Shown in pieces: positions 1 through 42,100 of a stretch of 64,000 bases of DNA; the first letter of the stretch is position 1; each line of letters starts with the position of its first letter. The notes below the pieces were generated by a model, which made no database searches, was not told where the DNA came from, and saw only the letters and a list, made by a program, of their open reading frames with translations. Origin of the DNA: Sitta carolinensis (Eukaryota > Chordata > Aves > Passeriformes > Sittidae); NCBI GenBank assembly GCA_032173965.1, contig CM063311.1:1234271-1298270 (forward strand), read 5' to 3'. The translations under genes and the position numbers were made by a program.

Positions 1-194
1 CACGGGGGGGTCCCCGTGTCCCCAGGGGAGGCCCGAGGGTCGCCAAGGTCCCTGGATGGGGGTCCCCGTGCTCCCGGGGGTCCCAGAATGGAGAGGTCCC
101 GATTCCCCTGGGGAGATCCCAGTTGCCCTGGGGGTGTCCCCAAGCCCAGGGGGATTGTCCCCAAGCCCAGGGGACTGTCCCTGTCCCCCCTCAC

Positions 195-31466
<31,272 letters not shown>

Positions 31467-32130
31467 CGCCGCAGCCTCCGCACCCCCGGCGGGATTTGGG
31501 GGATCCCGAGGGGGTCGTGGTGGTCCCGAGGGTGGTCAGGGGGTCCCGGCTGCGGTTTGGGGGTCCCGGCTGCGGTCTGGGGGGTCCCGCGGGGGTTTTG
31601 GGGGGTCCCGCGGGGGTTTTGGGGGGTCCTGGGGGGTCCCGGGGTTTTGGGGGTCCCGGGTGGCTGTCTGGGGGTCCCGGGGGGTGGTCAGAGGTCCCAG
31701 GCGGGTTCCGGGGTCGCGTCCCCCCCCCTCGGGTGCTCCCCCCGCGGGTGTCGCCGATCGTGTCCCCCCCGGTGTCGCGACGGCGGCGGCGACACCTGCG
31801 GCCCCTCCCCCCGTGACGTGGGGGGAGGGGCCGGGGGGAGGGAAACTGAGGCACGGACCCCCCCCCCAATATCGCCTGGGGGGAAACTGAGGCACGGACA
31901 CCCCCCCCCCCCCAATATCGCCTGGGGGGAAACTGAGGCACGGACCCCCCCCAATATCACCCGGGATGGGAAACTGAGGCACGGACCCCCCCCCCCCCCC
32001 AAATATCTGGAAAGGGAAACTGAGGCACGGACCCCCGGTCCCTCCCCAGAATGGTGGGTTGCGGGCCCGGGCGTTCCCCCGACCCTTTTAGAGGAGGGGT
32101 CCCCACAGTTTGCAATTCCGGAGGAGGGGG
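31467..32130. repeat. RYR1 5' flank: GGGGGTCCCGCGGG and GGGAAACTGAGGCACGG repeats
   Basis: 31500-31720 is a G-rich array. 31838-32030 has about five copies of GGGAAACTGAGGCACGG spaced about 50 bp, each followed by a C run. The promoter presumably lies here, but no TATA box is evident. Confidence 0.8.
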
Positions 32131-32142
32131 CTTGAGGGTCCC

Positions 32143-32196
32143 GGGCTCACCGTGCGGGTCCGGGCCATGGCGAGCTGCTCGGCATGGAGCTCCGGC
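32143..32196 (-). other. possible alternative first exon upstream of RYR1
   Basis: On the minus strand an ATG opens an 18-codon frame, MERPELHAEQLAMARTRT, that ends on CGCACG before a GTGAGC donor. RYR1 exon 1 also ends in GCACG then GTGAGC, in the same phase 0, so this segment could splice in frame to exon 2. Product and use are unknown. The plus-strand coordinates are approximate by a few bases. Confidence 0.35.
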
Positions 32197-32214
32197 CGCT
32201 CCATGGCTGCCGCG

Positions 32215-32475
32215 ACCCCCGGGAGACCCCCGGGAGACCCCCGAGAGACCCCCGAGAGACCCCTGAGAGACCCCCGGGATCACCCCCGAGAGACCCCCGA
32301 GAGACCCCCGAGAGACCCCCGAATGACCCCCCAGAGACCCCCGGAATGACCCCCGAGAGACCCCCGAGAGACCCCTGAGAGACCCCCGAGAGACCCCCGG
32401 AGACCCCCGAGAGACCCCCGAAATGACCCCCGGAGACCCCCGAGAGACCCCCGAGAGACCCCCGGGCTCCACCGC
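32215..32475. repeat. CCCCGAGAGACC minisatellite
   Basis: Units of about 12-16 bp, GAGACCCCCGAGAGACCCCC, repeated through the block. Confidence 0.92.
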
Positions 32476-32514
32476 GCCTTTCGCCCCCGCCATCCGCGGA
32501 TTCGCTGCTCTGAT

Positions 32515-35165
32515 TTCCCTCACGGTTTCTGATTTTCCCTCCTCACGGCTCCATCCCTTTTCCCCTCACATTTCTCTCTCTTTTCCCCTCACGGTTCCAT
32601 CCCTTTTCCCCTCACATTTCTCTCTCTTTTCCCCTCACGGTTCCATCCTTTTCCCCTCACATTCCCCGCTATTCTCCCCTCAGGTTTTCTGCCCTTTTCC
32701 CCTCACGGCTCCATCCTTTTCCCCTCACGGTTTCTGCCCTTTTCCCCTCACATTTCTCTCTATTTTCCCCTCACGTTTTCATCCTTTTACCCTCACATTC
32801 TCTCTATTTCCCCCTCACATTTCCCTCTCTTTTCCCCTCACGTTCCATCCTTTCCCCCTCTCATTCCCCTTTATTTTCCCCTCAGGTTTTCTGCCCTTTT
32901 TCCCTCACGGCTCCCGCCCTTTTTCCTCCTAGCATTTCTCTCTATTTCCCCCTCACATTCTCTCTATTTTCCCCTCACAGTTTCATCCCTTTCCCCTCAC
33001 GGTTCCATCCTTTCCCCCTCACATTCCCCTCTCTTTTCCCCTCACGGTTCCATCCTTTCCCCCTCACATTCCCTCTCTTTTTCCCCTCACGGCTCCATCC
33101 CTTTTCCCCTCGCATTTCTCTTTCTTTTTCCCTCACCTTTTCTGCCCTTTTCCCCTCACGGTTTCCCCCTCACGTTTCCTCCCTCACGGTTTCCCGCCCT
33201 TTTCCCCTCACGGCTCCATCCTTTCCCCCTCACATTCTCTCTATTTTTCCCCTCACATTCTCTCTATTTTCCCCTCACATTCTCTCTATTTTCTCCTCAC
33301 ATTCTCTCTATTTTCCCCTCACGTTTTCTGCCATTTTCCCCTCACATTTCCCTCTCTTTTCCCCTCACGGTTCCATCCTTTTCCCCTCATATTCTCTCTA
33401 TTTTCCACTCACAGTTCCTGCCCTTTCCCCCACACGGCTCCATCCCTTTTCCCCTCATATTCTCTCTATTTTCCCCTCACGGTTCCATCCTTTTCCCCTC
33501 ACAGTTTCTGCCCTTTTCCCCTCACATTTCTCTCTATTTCCCCCTCACATTCTCTCTATTTTCCCCTCACAGTTTCATCCCTTTCCCCTCACGGTTCCAT
33601 CCTTTCCCCCTCACATTTCTCTCTCTTTTCCCCTCACCTTTTCTGCCCTTTTCCCCTCACGGTTTCCCCCTCACGTTTCCTCCCTCACGGTTTCCCGCCC
33701 TTTTCCCCTCACGGCTCCATCCTTTCCCCCTCACATTCTCTCTATTTTTCCCTCACATTCTCTCTATTTTCCCCTCACAGTTTCCTCCCTTTTCCCCTCA
33801 CATTTCCCTCTCTTTTCCCCTCACGGCTCCATCCTTTCCCCTCACATTCTCTCATTTTCCCCTCACGTTTTCTGCCCTTTTCCACTCACAGTTTCATCCT
33901 TTTCCCCTCACGGTTCCATCCCTTTCCCCTCACGGTTTCCCGCCCTTTTCCCCCCCTCATATTCTCTCTCTTTTCCCCTCACGTTTTCATCCTTTTCCCC
34001 TCACGGTTTTCCCACCCTTTTCCCCCCTCACATTCTCTCTATTTTCCCCTCACGGTTTCTGCTTTCCCCTCCTCCACGGCTCCATCCCTTTCCCCCTCAC
34101 GTTTTCATCCCTTTTCCACTCACATTCTCTCTATTTTCCCCTCACGTTTTCTGCCCTTTTCCCCTCACGGTTTCCCGCCCTTTTCCCCCCTCACATTTCT
34201 CTCTATTTCCCCCTCACATTCTCTCTATTTTCCCCTCGCATTTCTCTCTCTTTTTCCCTCAACTTTTCTGCCCTTTTCCCTCACGGTTTCCCCCTCACGT
34301 TTCCTCCCTCACGGTTTCCCGCCCTTTTCCCCTCACATTTCTCTCTATTTTCCCCTCACATTTCTCTCTATTTTCCCCTCACATTTCTCTCTATTTCCCC
34401 CTCACATTTCTCTCTATTTTCTCCTCACATTTCTCTCTATTTTCCCCCTCACATTTCTCTCTATTTTCCCCTCACATTTCTCTCTATTTTCCCCTCACAT
34501 TTCTCTCTATTTCCCCTCACATTTCTCTCTATTTCCCCTCACATTTCTCTCTATTTTCCCCTCACATTTCTCTCTATTTTCCCCTCACATTTCTCTCTAT
34601 TTCCCTCACATTTCTCTCTATTTCCCCTCACATTTCTCTCTATTTCCCCCTCACATTTCTCTCTATTTCCCCTCACATTTCTCTCTATTTTCCCCTCACA
34701 TTTCTCTCTATTTCCCCTCACATTTCTCTCTATTTCCCCTCACATTTCTCTCTTTTCCCCTCACATTTCTCTCTATTTCCCCTCACATTTCTCTCTATTT
34801 CCCCTCACATTTCTCTCTATTTCCCCTCACATTTCTCTCTATTTTCCCCTCACATTTCTCTCTATTTTCCCCTCACATTTCTCTCTATTTTCCCCTCACA
34901 TTTCTCTCTATTTCCCCTCACATTTCTCTCTATTTCCCCTCACATTTCTCTCTATTTCCCCCTCACATTTCTCTCTATTTCCCCCTCACATTTCTCTCTA
35001 TTTCCCCTCACATTTCTCTCTATTTCCTCCATTCTCATTTCCTCATTTCTCTCTATTTCCCCTCACATTTCTCTCTATTTCCCCCTCACATTTCTCTCTA
35101 TTTCCCCCTCACATTCTCTCTCTTTTCCCCTCACATTTCTCTTTTTTTCCCCTCGACTCTCCAGA
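32515..35165. repeat. pyrimidine-rich satellite of about 2.6 kb between RYR1 and LGALS4
   Basis: About 20-23-bp units with the theme TTTCCCCTCACATTTCTCTC. The left part (32515-34340) is mixed with CACGGTTCCATCC and TTTTCTGCCC variants; the right part (34340-35140) is nearly homogeneous. Strong strand asymmetry, no gene seen. Confidence 0.96.
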
Positions 35166-35189
35166 GCAGGTACAGTTTTATTTGGGTCG

Positions 35190-35962
35190 GGGGCAGCTCT
35201 GAATCTGTTTTTGGGGCTGTTTCTTTTGCAATTTTTGGGACTTTTTTTTTTTTTTTTTTTTTTTGCAATTTTTGGCCTTTTTTTGGGCACTTTTGAGGCA
35301 GTTTTTTGGCAGTTTTGAGACAGTTTATTCAGCAGTTTTGTGGCAGATTTTCTGCACTTTTTAAGGCAATTTTGAGCCATTTTTGGGGCAGTTTTTGAGG
35401 CAGTTTTGGGGCACTTTATGAGGCAATTTTGAGTCACTTTTTGAGCCAATTTTGGGCAATTTTGGGGCACTTTTTGAGGCAATTTTGGGCCATTTTTGAG
35501 GCAGTTTTGGGCCATGTTTGACGCAATTTTAGTCCAGTTTTGTGCCACTTTTGGGCAGTTTTTTGTCACTTTTGAGGCAGTTTTGGGGACGTTTTTGAGG
35601 CAGTTTTGGGGATGTTTTTGAGGCAGTTTTTAAGGCAATTTTGGGCCATTTTTGGGGCAATTTTGGGCCATTTTTGAGGCAGTTTCGGGACACTTTTTGA
35701 GGCAATTTTGGGGCACTTTTTGAGGCAGTTTGGGGCCATTTTTGGGGCAGTTTGGGGCCGGTTTAGACGCAATTTTTGGGCCATTTTTGAGGCAGTTTTT
35801 GGGCACTTTTTGAGTCACTTTTTGAGGCACTTTTTGAGGCAATTTTGTGGCACTTTTTGAGGCAGTTTGCGCCATTTTTGACGCAATTTTAGTCCGTTTT
35901 TGGGACAATTTTAGGCCATTTTTGTGCCGTTTTTTGGCGCTTTGGAGGCAGTTTTGTTGCAG
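35190..35962. repeat. GGCAGTTTTGGGGCACTTTTT repeat 3' of LGALS4
   Basis: About 20-23-bp T/G-rich units, which may be transcribed as downstream flank of LGALS4. Contains a T run of about 20 at 35240. Confidence 0.92.
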
Positions 35963-35968
35963 TTTATT
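35963..35968 (-). terminator. LGALS4: LGALS4 poly(A) signal
   Basis: AATAAA on the minus strand, about 60 nt past the LGALS4 stop codon. A second AATAAA lies at 35177-35182. Confidence 0.8.
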
Positions 35969-36027
35969 TGTCGCTTTCCAGGCCGTTTTTCTGTCATTTT
36001 CAGCCGCAGGTGCAGGGCTCCGTGGGC

Positions 36028-36174
36028 TCAGAAGTGCACGAAGGACAGGACGACGTCGCCCTCGATCTCCAGCACGTCCACGTGTGGCCCGGCGGGCACG
36101 CGGTGCTGGAAGTCGAAGAGCGGCCGCCCCTCGGCGAACACCTTGAAGCGATGGTTCCCGCAGCGCAGAGACAG
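36028..36174 (-). CDS. LGALS4: LGALS4 last exon
   Basis: [20 protein letters not shown] then [23 protein letters not shown] and TGA at 36028-36030. Confidence 0.96.
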   Translation of the reverse strand: MSLRCGNHRFKVFAEGRPLFDFQHRVPAGPHVDVLEIEGDVVLSFVHF

Positions 36175-39100
36175 CTGAGGGGGCACGGGGGGGGCTCTCA
36201 CTGCCGGGACCCCCGCCACGGGCACCCCCGGATCACCACGGGACACCCAAATAACCCCGGGACCCCCGCCACGGGCACCCCCGGATCACCACGGGACACC
36301 CAGATAACCCCAGGACCCCCGCCACGGGCACCCCCAGATCACCATAGAGACCCAAATCACCTCCGGACCCCGAAATACCCAGGGACCCCCCACGGGCACC
36401 CCCGGATCACCACGACACCAGATAACCCGACCCCCAAATAACCGGGACCCCCGCCACGGGCACCCCCGGATCACCACGGGACACCCAGATCACCCCAGGA
36501 CACCCAAATCACCACCGGGACCCCCGCCATGGGCACCCCCGGATCACCATAGAGACCCCAAATCACCGCTGGGACCCCCAAATCATCACAGGGACCCCTG
36601 CCACGGGCACCCCCAGGTCACCATAGAGACCCCATATCACCGCTGGGACCCCCAAATAACCCCGGGACCCCCGCCACGGGCACCCCCAGATCACCACGGG
36701 ACACCCAGATCACCATAGAGACCTCAAATCACCGCTGGGACCCCCAAATAACCCCGGACCCCCCGCCACGGGCACCCCCGGATCACCACAGAGACCCCAA
36801 ATCACCGCTGGGACCCCGAAATCACCACAGGGACCCCCGCCACGGGCACCCCCGGATCACCATAGAGACCGCAAATCACCACAGAGACCCCCAGATCACC
36901 ACAGAGACCCCAAATCACCGCTGGGACACCCAAATAACCCCGGGACACCCAAATAACCCCAGGACCCCCACCATGGGCACCCCCGGATCACCACGGGACA
37001 CCCAAATAACCCCAGGACCCCCGCCACGGGCACCCCCGGATCACCATAGAGACCCCAAATCACCACAGAGACCCCCAGATCACCATAGAGACCCCAAATC
37101 ACCGCTGGGACCCCCCAAATCATCACAGGGACCCCTGCCACGGGCACCCCCGGATCACCACGGGACACCCAGATAACCCCAGGACACCCAAATCACCACC
37201 GGGACCCCCGCCATGGGCACCCCCGGATCACCATAGAGACCCCAAATCAGCTCCGGGACCCCGAAATTACCACAGGGACCCCTGCCATGGGCACCCCCAG
37301 ATCACCATAAAGACCCCAAATCACCTCCGGGACCCCGAAATTACCACAGGGACCCCCGCCACGGGCACCCCCGGATCACCACGGGACACCCAGATAACCG
37401 CGGGACCCCCAAATCACCTCCGGGACCCCGAAATTACCACAGGGACCCCCGCCATGGGCACCCCCAGATCAGCACGGGACCCCCAAATCACTGCTGGGAC
37501 CCCCAAATAACCCCAGGACCCCCGCCACGGGACCCCCAGATCACCATAGAGACCCCAAATCACCGCCGGACCCCCAAGTCACCGCCGGGACCCCCCAAAC
37601 CCCCCTCCAGAACCCCAAAATCCCCATCTACAACCCCAACTCCCCCTCCAGGACCCCCAAACCCCCCTTTAGAGCCCCAAAATCCCCCATCCACGACCCC
37701 AAACCCCCCTCCAGAACCCCAAACCCCCCTCCAGGACCCCCCAAACTCCCCTCCAGAACCCCAAATCCCCCTCCAGAACCCCAACCCCCCCTCCAGAACC
37801 CCAAATCCCCCATCCACGACCCCAAACCCCCCTCCAGAACCCCCCCAAACCCCCTCCAGAACCCCAACCCCCCCCCAGAACCCCAAACCCCCTCCAGAAC
37901 CCCAAAATCCCCCATCTACCACCCCAACTCCCCCTCCAGGACCCCCAAACCCCCTCCAGAACCCCCCAAACCCCACCCCGCTCCCTCCCCCGGACCCCCC
38001 GAAGGGTCGCAGCCCCCCACCCCGCGCCCCCCGCGCCCCCCGGCCGCTCACGTCGAAGTAGCGGCCGCGCTGGAAGGGGCTGCAGGTGCCCAGGTCGCGC
38101 TCCTCGGGACCCCAGGAGCCCCCCAAAAAGCTGTTGCGGACCACCGTGCCCCCCTCGTCCAGACGCGGGTTCACGTGCAGCACCACGTCCCCCCCCGGGC
38201 CCGCCCGCAGGTTGAGGTGGAATCTGGGGAGGGGGCAAACGGGGGGATTTGGGGGGGATTCAGAGGGGTTTAGGGGGGATTTCAAGGGGTTTGGGGGGGA
38301 TTCAGAGGGCTTTGGGGGGGATTTCAAGGGGTTTGGGGGGAATCAGAGGGGTTTGGGTGGGTTTGGGGGGGATTCAGAGGGTTTGGGGGGGTTTGGGGGA
38401 TTCAGAGGGGTTTGGGGGGGATTTCAAGGGGTTTGAGGGGAACTCAAGGGGTTTGGGGGGAAATTCAAGGGGTTTGGGGGGGATTTCAAGGGTTTGGGGG
38501 GGATTTCAAGGGTTTGGGGGGATTCAGAGGGGTTTGGGGGGATTTCAAGGGGTTTGAGGGGGAACATCAAGGGGTTTGGGGGGGAATTCAAGGGTTTGGG
38601 GGGAATTCGGGGTTTTGGGGTGGGATTTCGGGGGGATTTCAAGGGATTTGGGGGGAATTCAGAGGGTTTTGGGGGGATTCAGAGGGTTTTGGGGGATTCA
38701 GAGGGGTTTTGGGGAGGGTTTCGTGGTTTGGGGGGAATTTCGGGGTTTGGGGGGATTTCAAGGGTTTGGGGGGAATTCAGAGGGTTTGGGGGAATTCAGA
38801 GGGTTTGGGGGATTCAGAGGGTTTGGGGGGGGATTCCAAGGGATTTGGGGGAATTCAGAGGGTTTGGGGGGATTCAGAGGGTTTGGGGGGTTTGGGGAGG
38901 TTTCGTGGGTTTGGGAGGAATTCAAGGGTTTGGGGGGATTTCGTGGATTTTGGGGGATTTCGTGGGGTTGGGGGATTTCAGGGGATTTGGGGGTCGGGGG
39001 ATTTGGGGAGGGGTCTCGGGGGTCCCCGGTACCGGTTGGCGTCGGGGGGCACGAAGCCCTTGACCACGATGGTTCTCTTGGGCCACAGCCCCCCCGGGAT

Positions 39101-42100
39101 GGTGGTGACGTAGGGCACGGTCTGGGGGGCACGGCCGGGGGTCGGGGAGGGGACAGACCCCCAGAGACCCCCAGAGAACACCAGGGACCCCCAGAGACCC
39201 CCAGACATCCCCCAGAGGCCCCCCAGAGACCCCCAGGGACCCCCAGAGAATCCCAGGGACACCCAGAGACCCCCCAGAAACCCCCAGACACCCCCCAGAG
39301 ACCCCCAGGGATCCCCAGGGACCCCCCAGAGACCCCCAAATCCCAACGGCTTCCCCAGAGACCCCCCCAGGACCCCCAAATCCCAACGGCTTCCCCAGAG
39401 ACCCCCCCAGGACCCCAAATCCCCCCCAGGACCCCCAAACCCTCCCCAAATCCCCCCAGGACCCCCAGAACCCCCCCAGGACCCCCAAATCCCTCCCCAA
39501 ATCCCCCAGGACCCCCAAATCCCCCCCGGACCCCCAAATCCCTCCCCAAATCCCCCCGGACCCCCAAATCCCCCCCAAATCCCCCCAGGACCCCCAAATT
39601 CCCCCCAAATCCCCCTCAAATCCCCCCTTAGACCACTCTAGCCCCCCCCAGGACCCCCAAATCCCCCCAGGACCCCCAAATCCCCCCTTAGACCACCCCA
39701 AACCTTCCCAGGACCCCCAAATCCCTGCCCAAATCCCCCCAGACCCCCAAATCCCTCCCCAAATTCCCCCAGGACCCCCAAATCCCCCCCAAATCCCCCC
39801 AGCACCCCCAAATCCCCCCAGCACCCCCAAATCCCCCCAGACCCCCAAATTCCCCCCAAATCCCCCCTCAAATCCCCCCGGGACCCCCAAATCCCCCCTC
39901 AAATCCCCCCAGGACCCCCAAATCCCCCCCCCACAACCCCCCAGGACACCCAAATCCCCCCAGACCCCCAAATTCCCCCCAAATTCCCCCTCAAATCCCC
40001 CGGGACCCCCAAATCCTCCCCAAACCCCCAAGGACCCCCAAATCCCTCCCCAAATCCCCCCAGGACCCCCAAATCCCCCCCCAAACCCCCCAGGACCCCC
40101 CGAGCCCCCCACTCACCGGGTGGAAGGTGGGCGGCTGCCCCATCACCTGCGGGGGCACAGGGGGGGTCAGGGGGGTGGGGGCGCCCCCAGGGACCCCCCC
40201 GGGACCCCCGAGTTGGGGGGGGGGAAAGGGGGGGTAGGAATTGGGGGGACCCCTGCCCTGGGGAGACCCCTCCCCACTCACTCACCGGCAGGTTACAGTC
40301 GGGGTACACGGGGGTGGTCTGCGGCAGGTCCTGGGGGGGGGCAGCGGTCAGGGGGGGGCACACCTGCGGGGACCCCCAAACCAACAGGGGGGACCCCCAA
40401 ACCAACCGGGGACAGCAAACACACCTGGGGGACCCCCAAACCACACCTGGGGACCCTAAAACACACCTGGGGGGACCAAACACACCTGGGGAGCCCCCAA
40501 ATCCATCTGGGGAACCCCCAAACACACCTGGGGGGACCAAACACACCTGGGGGGACCAAACACACCTGGGGAGCCCCCAAATCCATCTGGGGAACCCCAA
40601 ACACACCTGGGGGGACCAAACACACCTGGGGGGACCAAACACACCTGGGGAGCCCCCAAATCCATCTGGGGAACCCCCAAACACACCTGGGGGGCACCAA
40701 ACACACCTGGGGACCCCCAAACCAACCCGGGGACCTCCAAATCCATCTGGGGACCCCCAAATACACCTGGGGACCCCCCCTCACCCCCCCAGACTCACCG
40801 GGACGCAGGGGGGACAGGTGGCCTGCAAGGGAGAGAGGGGGGTCAGGGGGGTCTGGGGGGTCTGGGGGAAATTTGGGGGTCTGGGGGAGTTTGGGGTCCG
40901 GGGGGTTTGGGGTCTGGGGTACTTTCCCAGGTGAGTTTTGGGGGCACAGGGCCGGTTTTGGGGGCTCAGGGGCGGTTTGGGGGGTCTCGGTGCCGGTTTT
41001 TTGGGTTCCGGGTCTGTTTTTGGGGTCTCGGTGCCGTTTTTGGGGTGCAGGGCCGGTTTTGGGGTCTCGGTGCCGGTTTTTGGGGGTCTCATGTCTGTTT
41101 TCGGGGTGCAGGGCCGGTTTTGGGGGTCTCGGTGCCGGTTTTTGGGGGTCTCATGTCTGTTTTCGGGGTGCAGGGCCGGTTTGGGGGTCTCGGTGCCGGT
41201 TTTTGGGGTCTCATGTCTGTTTTCGGGGTGCAGGGCCGGTTTTTGGGGGTCTCATGTCTGTTTTCGGGGTGCAGGGCCGGTTTGGGGGTCTCGGTGCCGG
41301 TTTTTGGGGGTCTCATGTCTGTTTTCGGGGTGCAGGGCCGGTTTTGGGGGTCTCGGTGCCGGTTTTTGGGGTCTCGGTGCCGGTTTTTGGGAGCTCAGGT
41401 CTGTTTTTTTGGGTTCCTGGTGTGGTTTTTGGGGGTCTCAGGTCTGTTTTTGAGGGTCTCGGTGCCGGTTTGGGGTCCCGGGTCTGTTTTTGGGGGTCTC
41501 AGGTCTGTTTTTGAGGGTCTCGGTGCCGGTTTTTGGGTCCCGGGTCTGTTTTTTTTGGGTTCCGGGTCTGGTTTTTGGGGGTCTCAGGTCTGTTTTTGAG
41601 GGTCTCGGTGCCGGTGTTTGGGTCCCGGGTCTGTTTTTTGGGGTCCCGGGTCTGTTTTTGGGGGTCTCAGGTCTGTTTTTGAGGGTCTCGGTGCCGGTTT
41701 TGTGGGGTCCCGGGTCTGTTTTTTCTGTGTTCCGGGTCTGGTTTTTGGGGGTCTCAGGTCTGTTTTTGAGGGTCTCAGTGCCGGTTTTTGGGGGTCTCAT
41801 GTCTGTTTTCGGGGTGCAGGGCCGGTTTTGGGGGTCTCGGTGCCGGTTTTTGGGGGTCTCATGTCTGTTTTCGGGGTGCAGGGCCGGTTTGGGGTCTCGG
41901 TGCCGGTTTTTGGGGGTCTCATGTCTGTTTTCGGGGTGCAGGGCCGGTTTTTGGGGGTCTCATGTCTGTTTTCGGGGTGCAGGGCCGGTTTGGGGGTCTC
42001 GGTGCCGGTTTTTGGGGTCTCATGTCTGTTTTCGGGGTGCAGGGCCGGTTTTGGGGTCTCGGTGCCGGTTTTTGGGGTCTCGGTGCCGGTTTTTTGGGAG

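Noticed and set aside
34340..35140. CRISPR-like regular repeats
   Set aside because: Units are contiguous with no unique spacers, in vertebrate DNA. It is a simple satellite.
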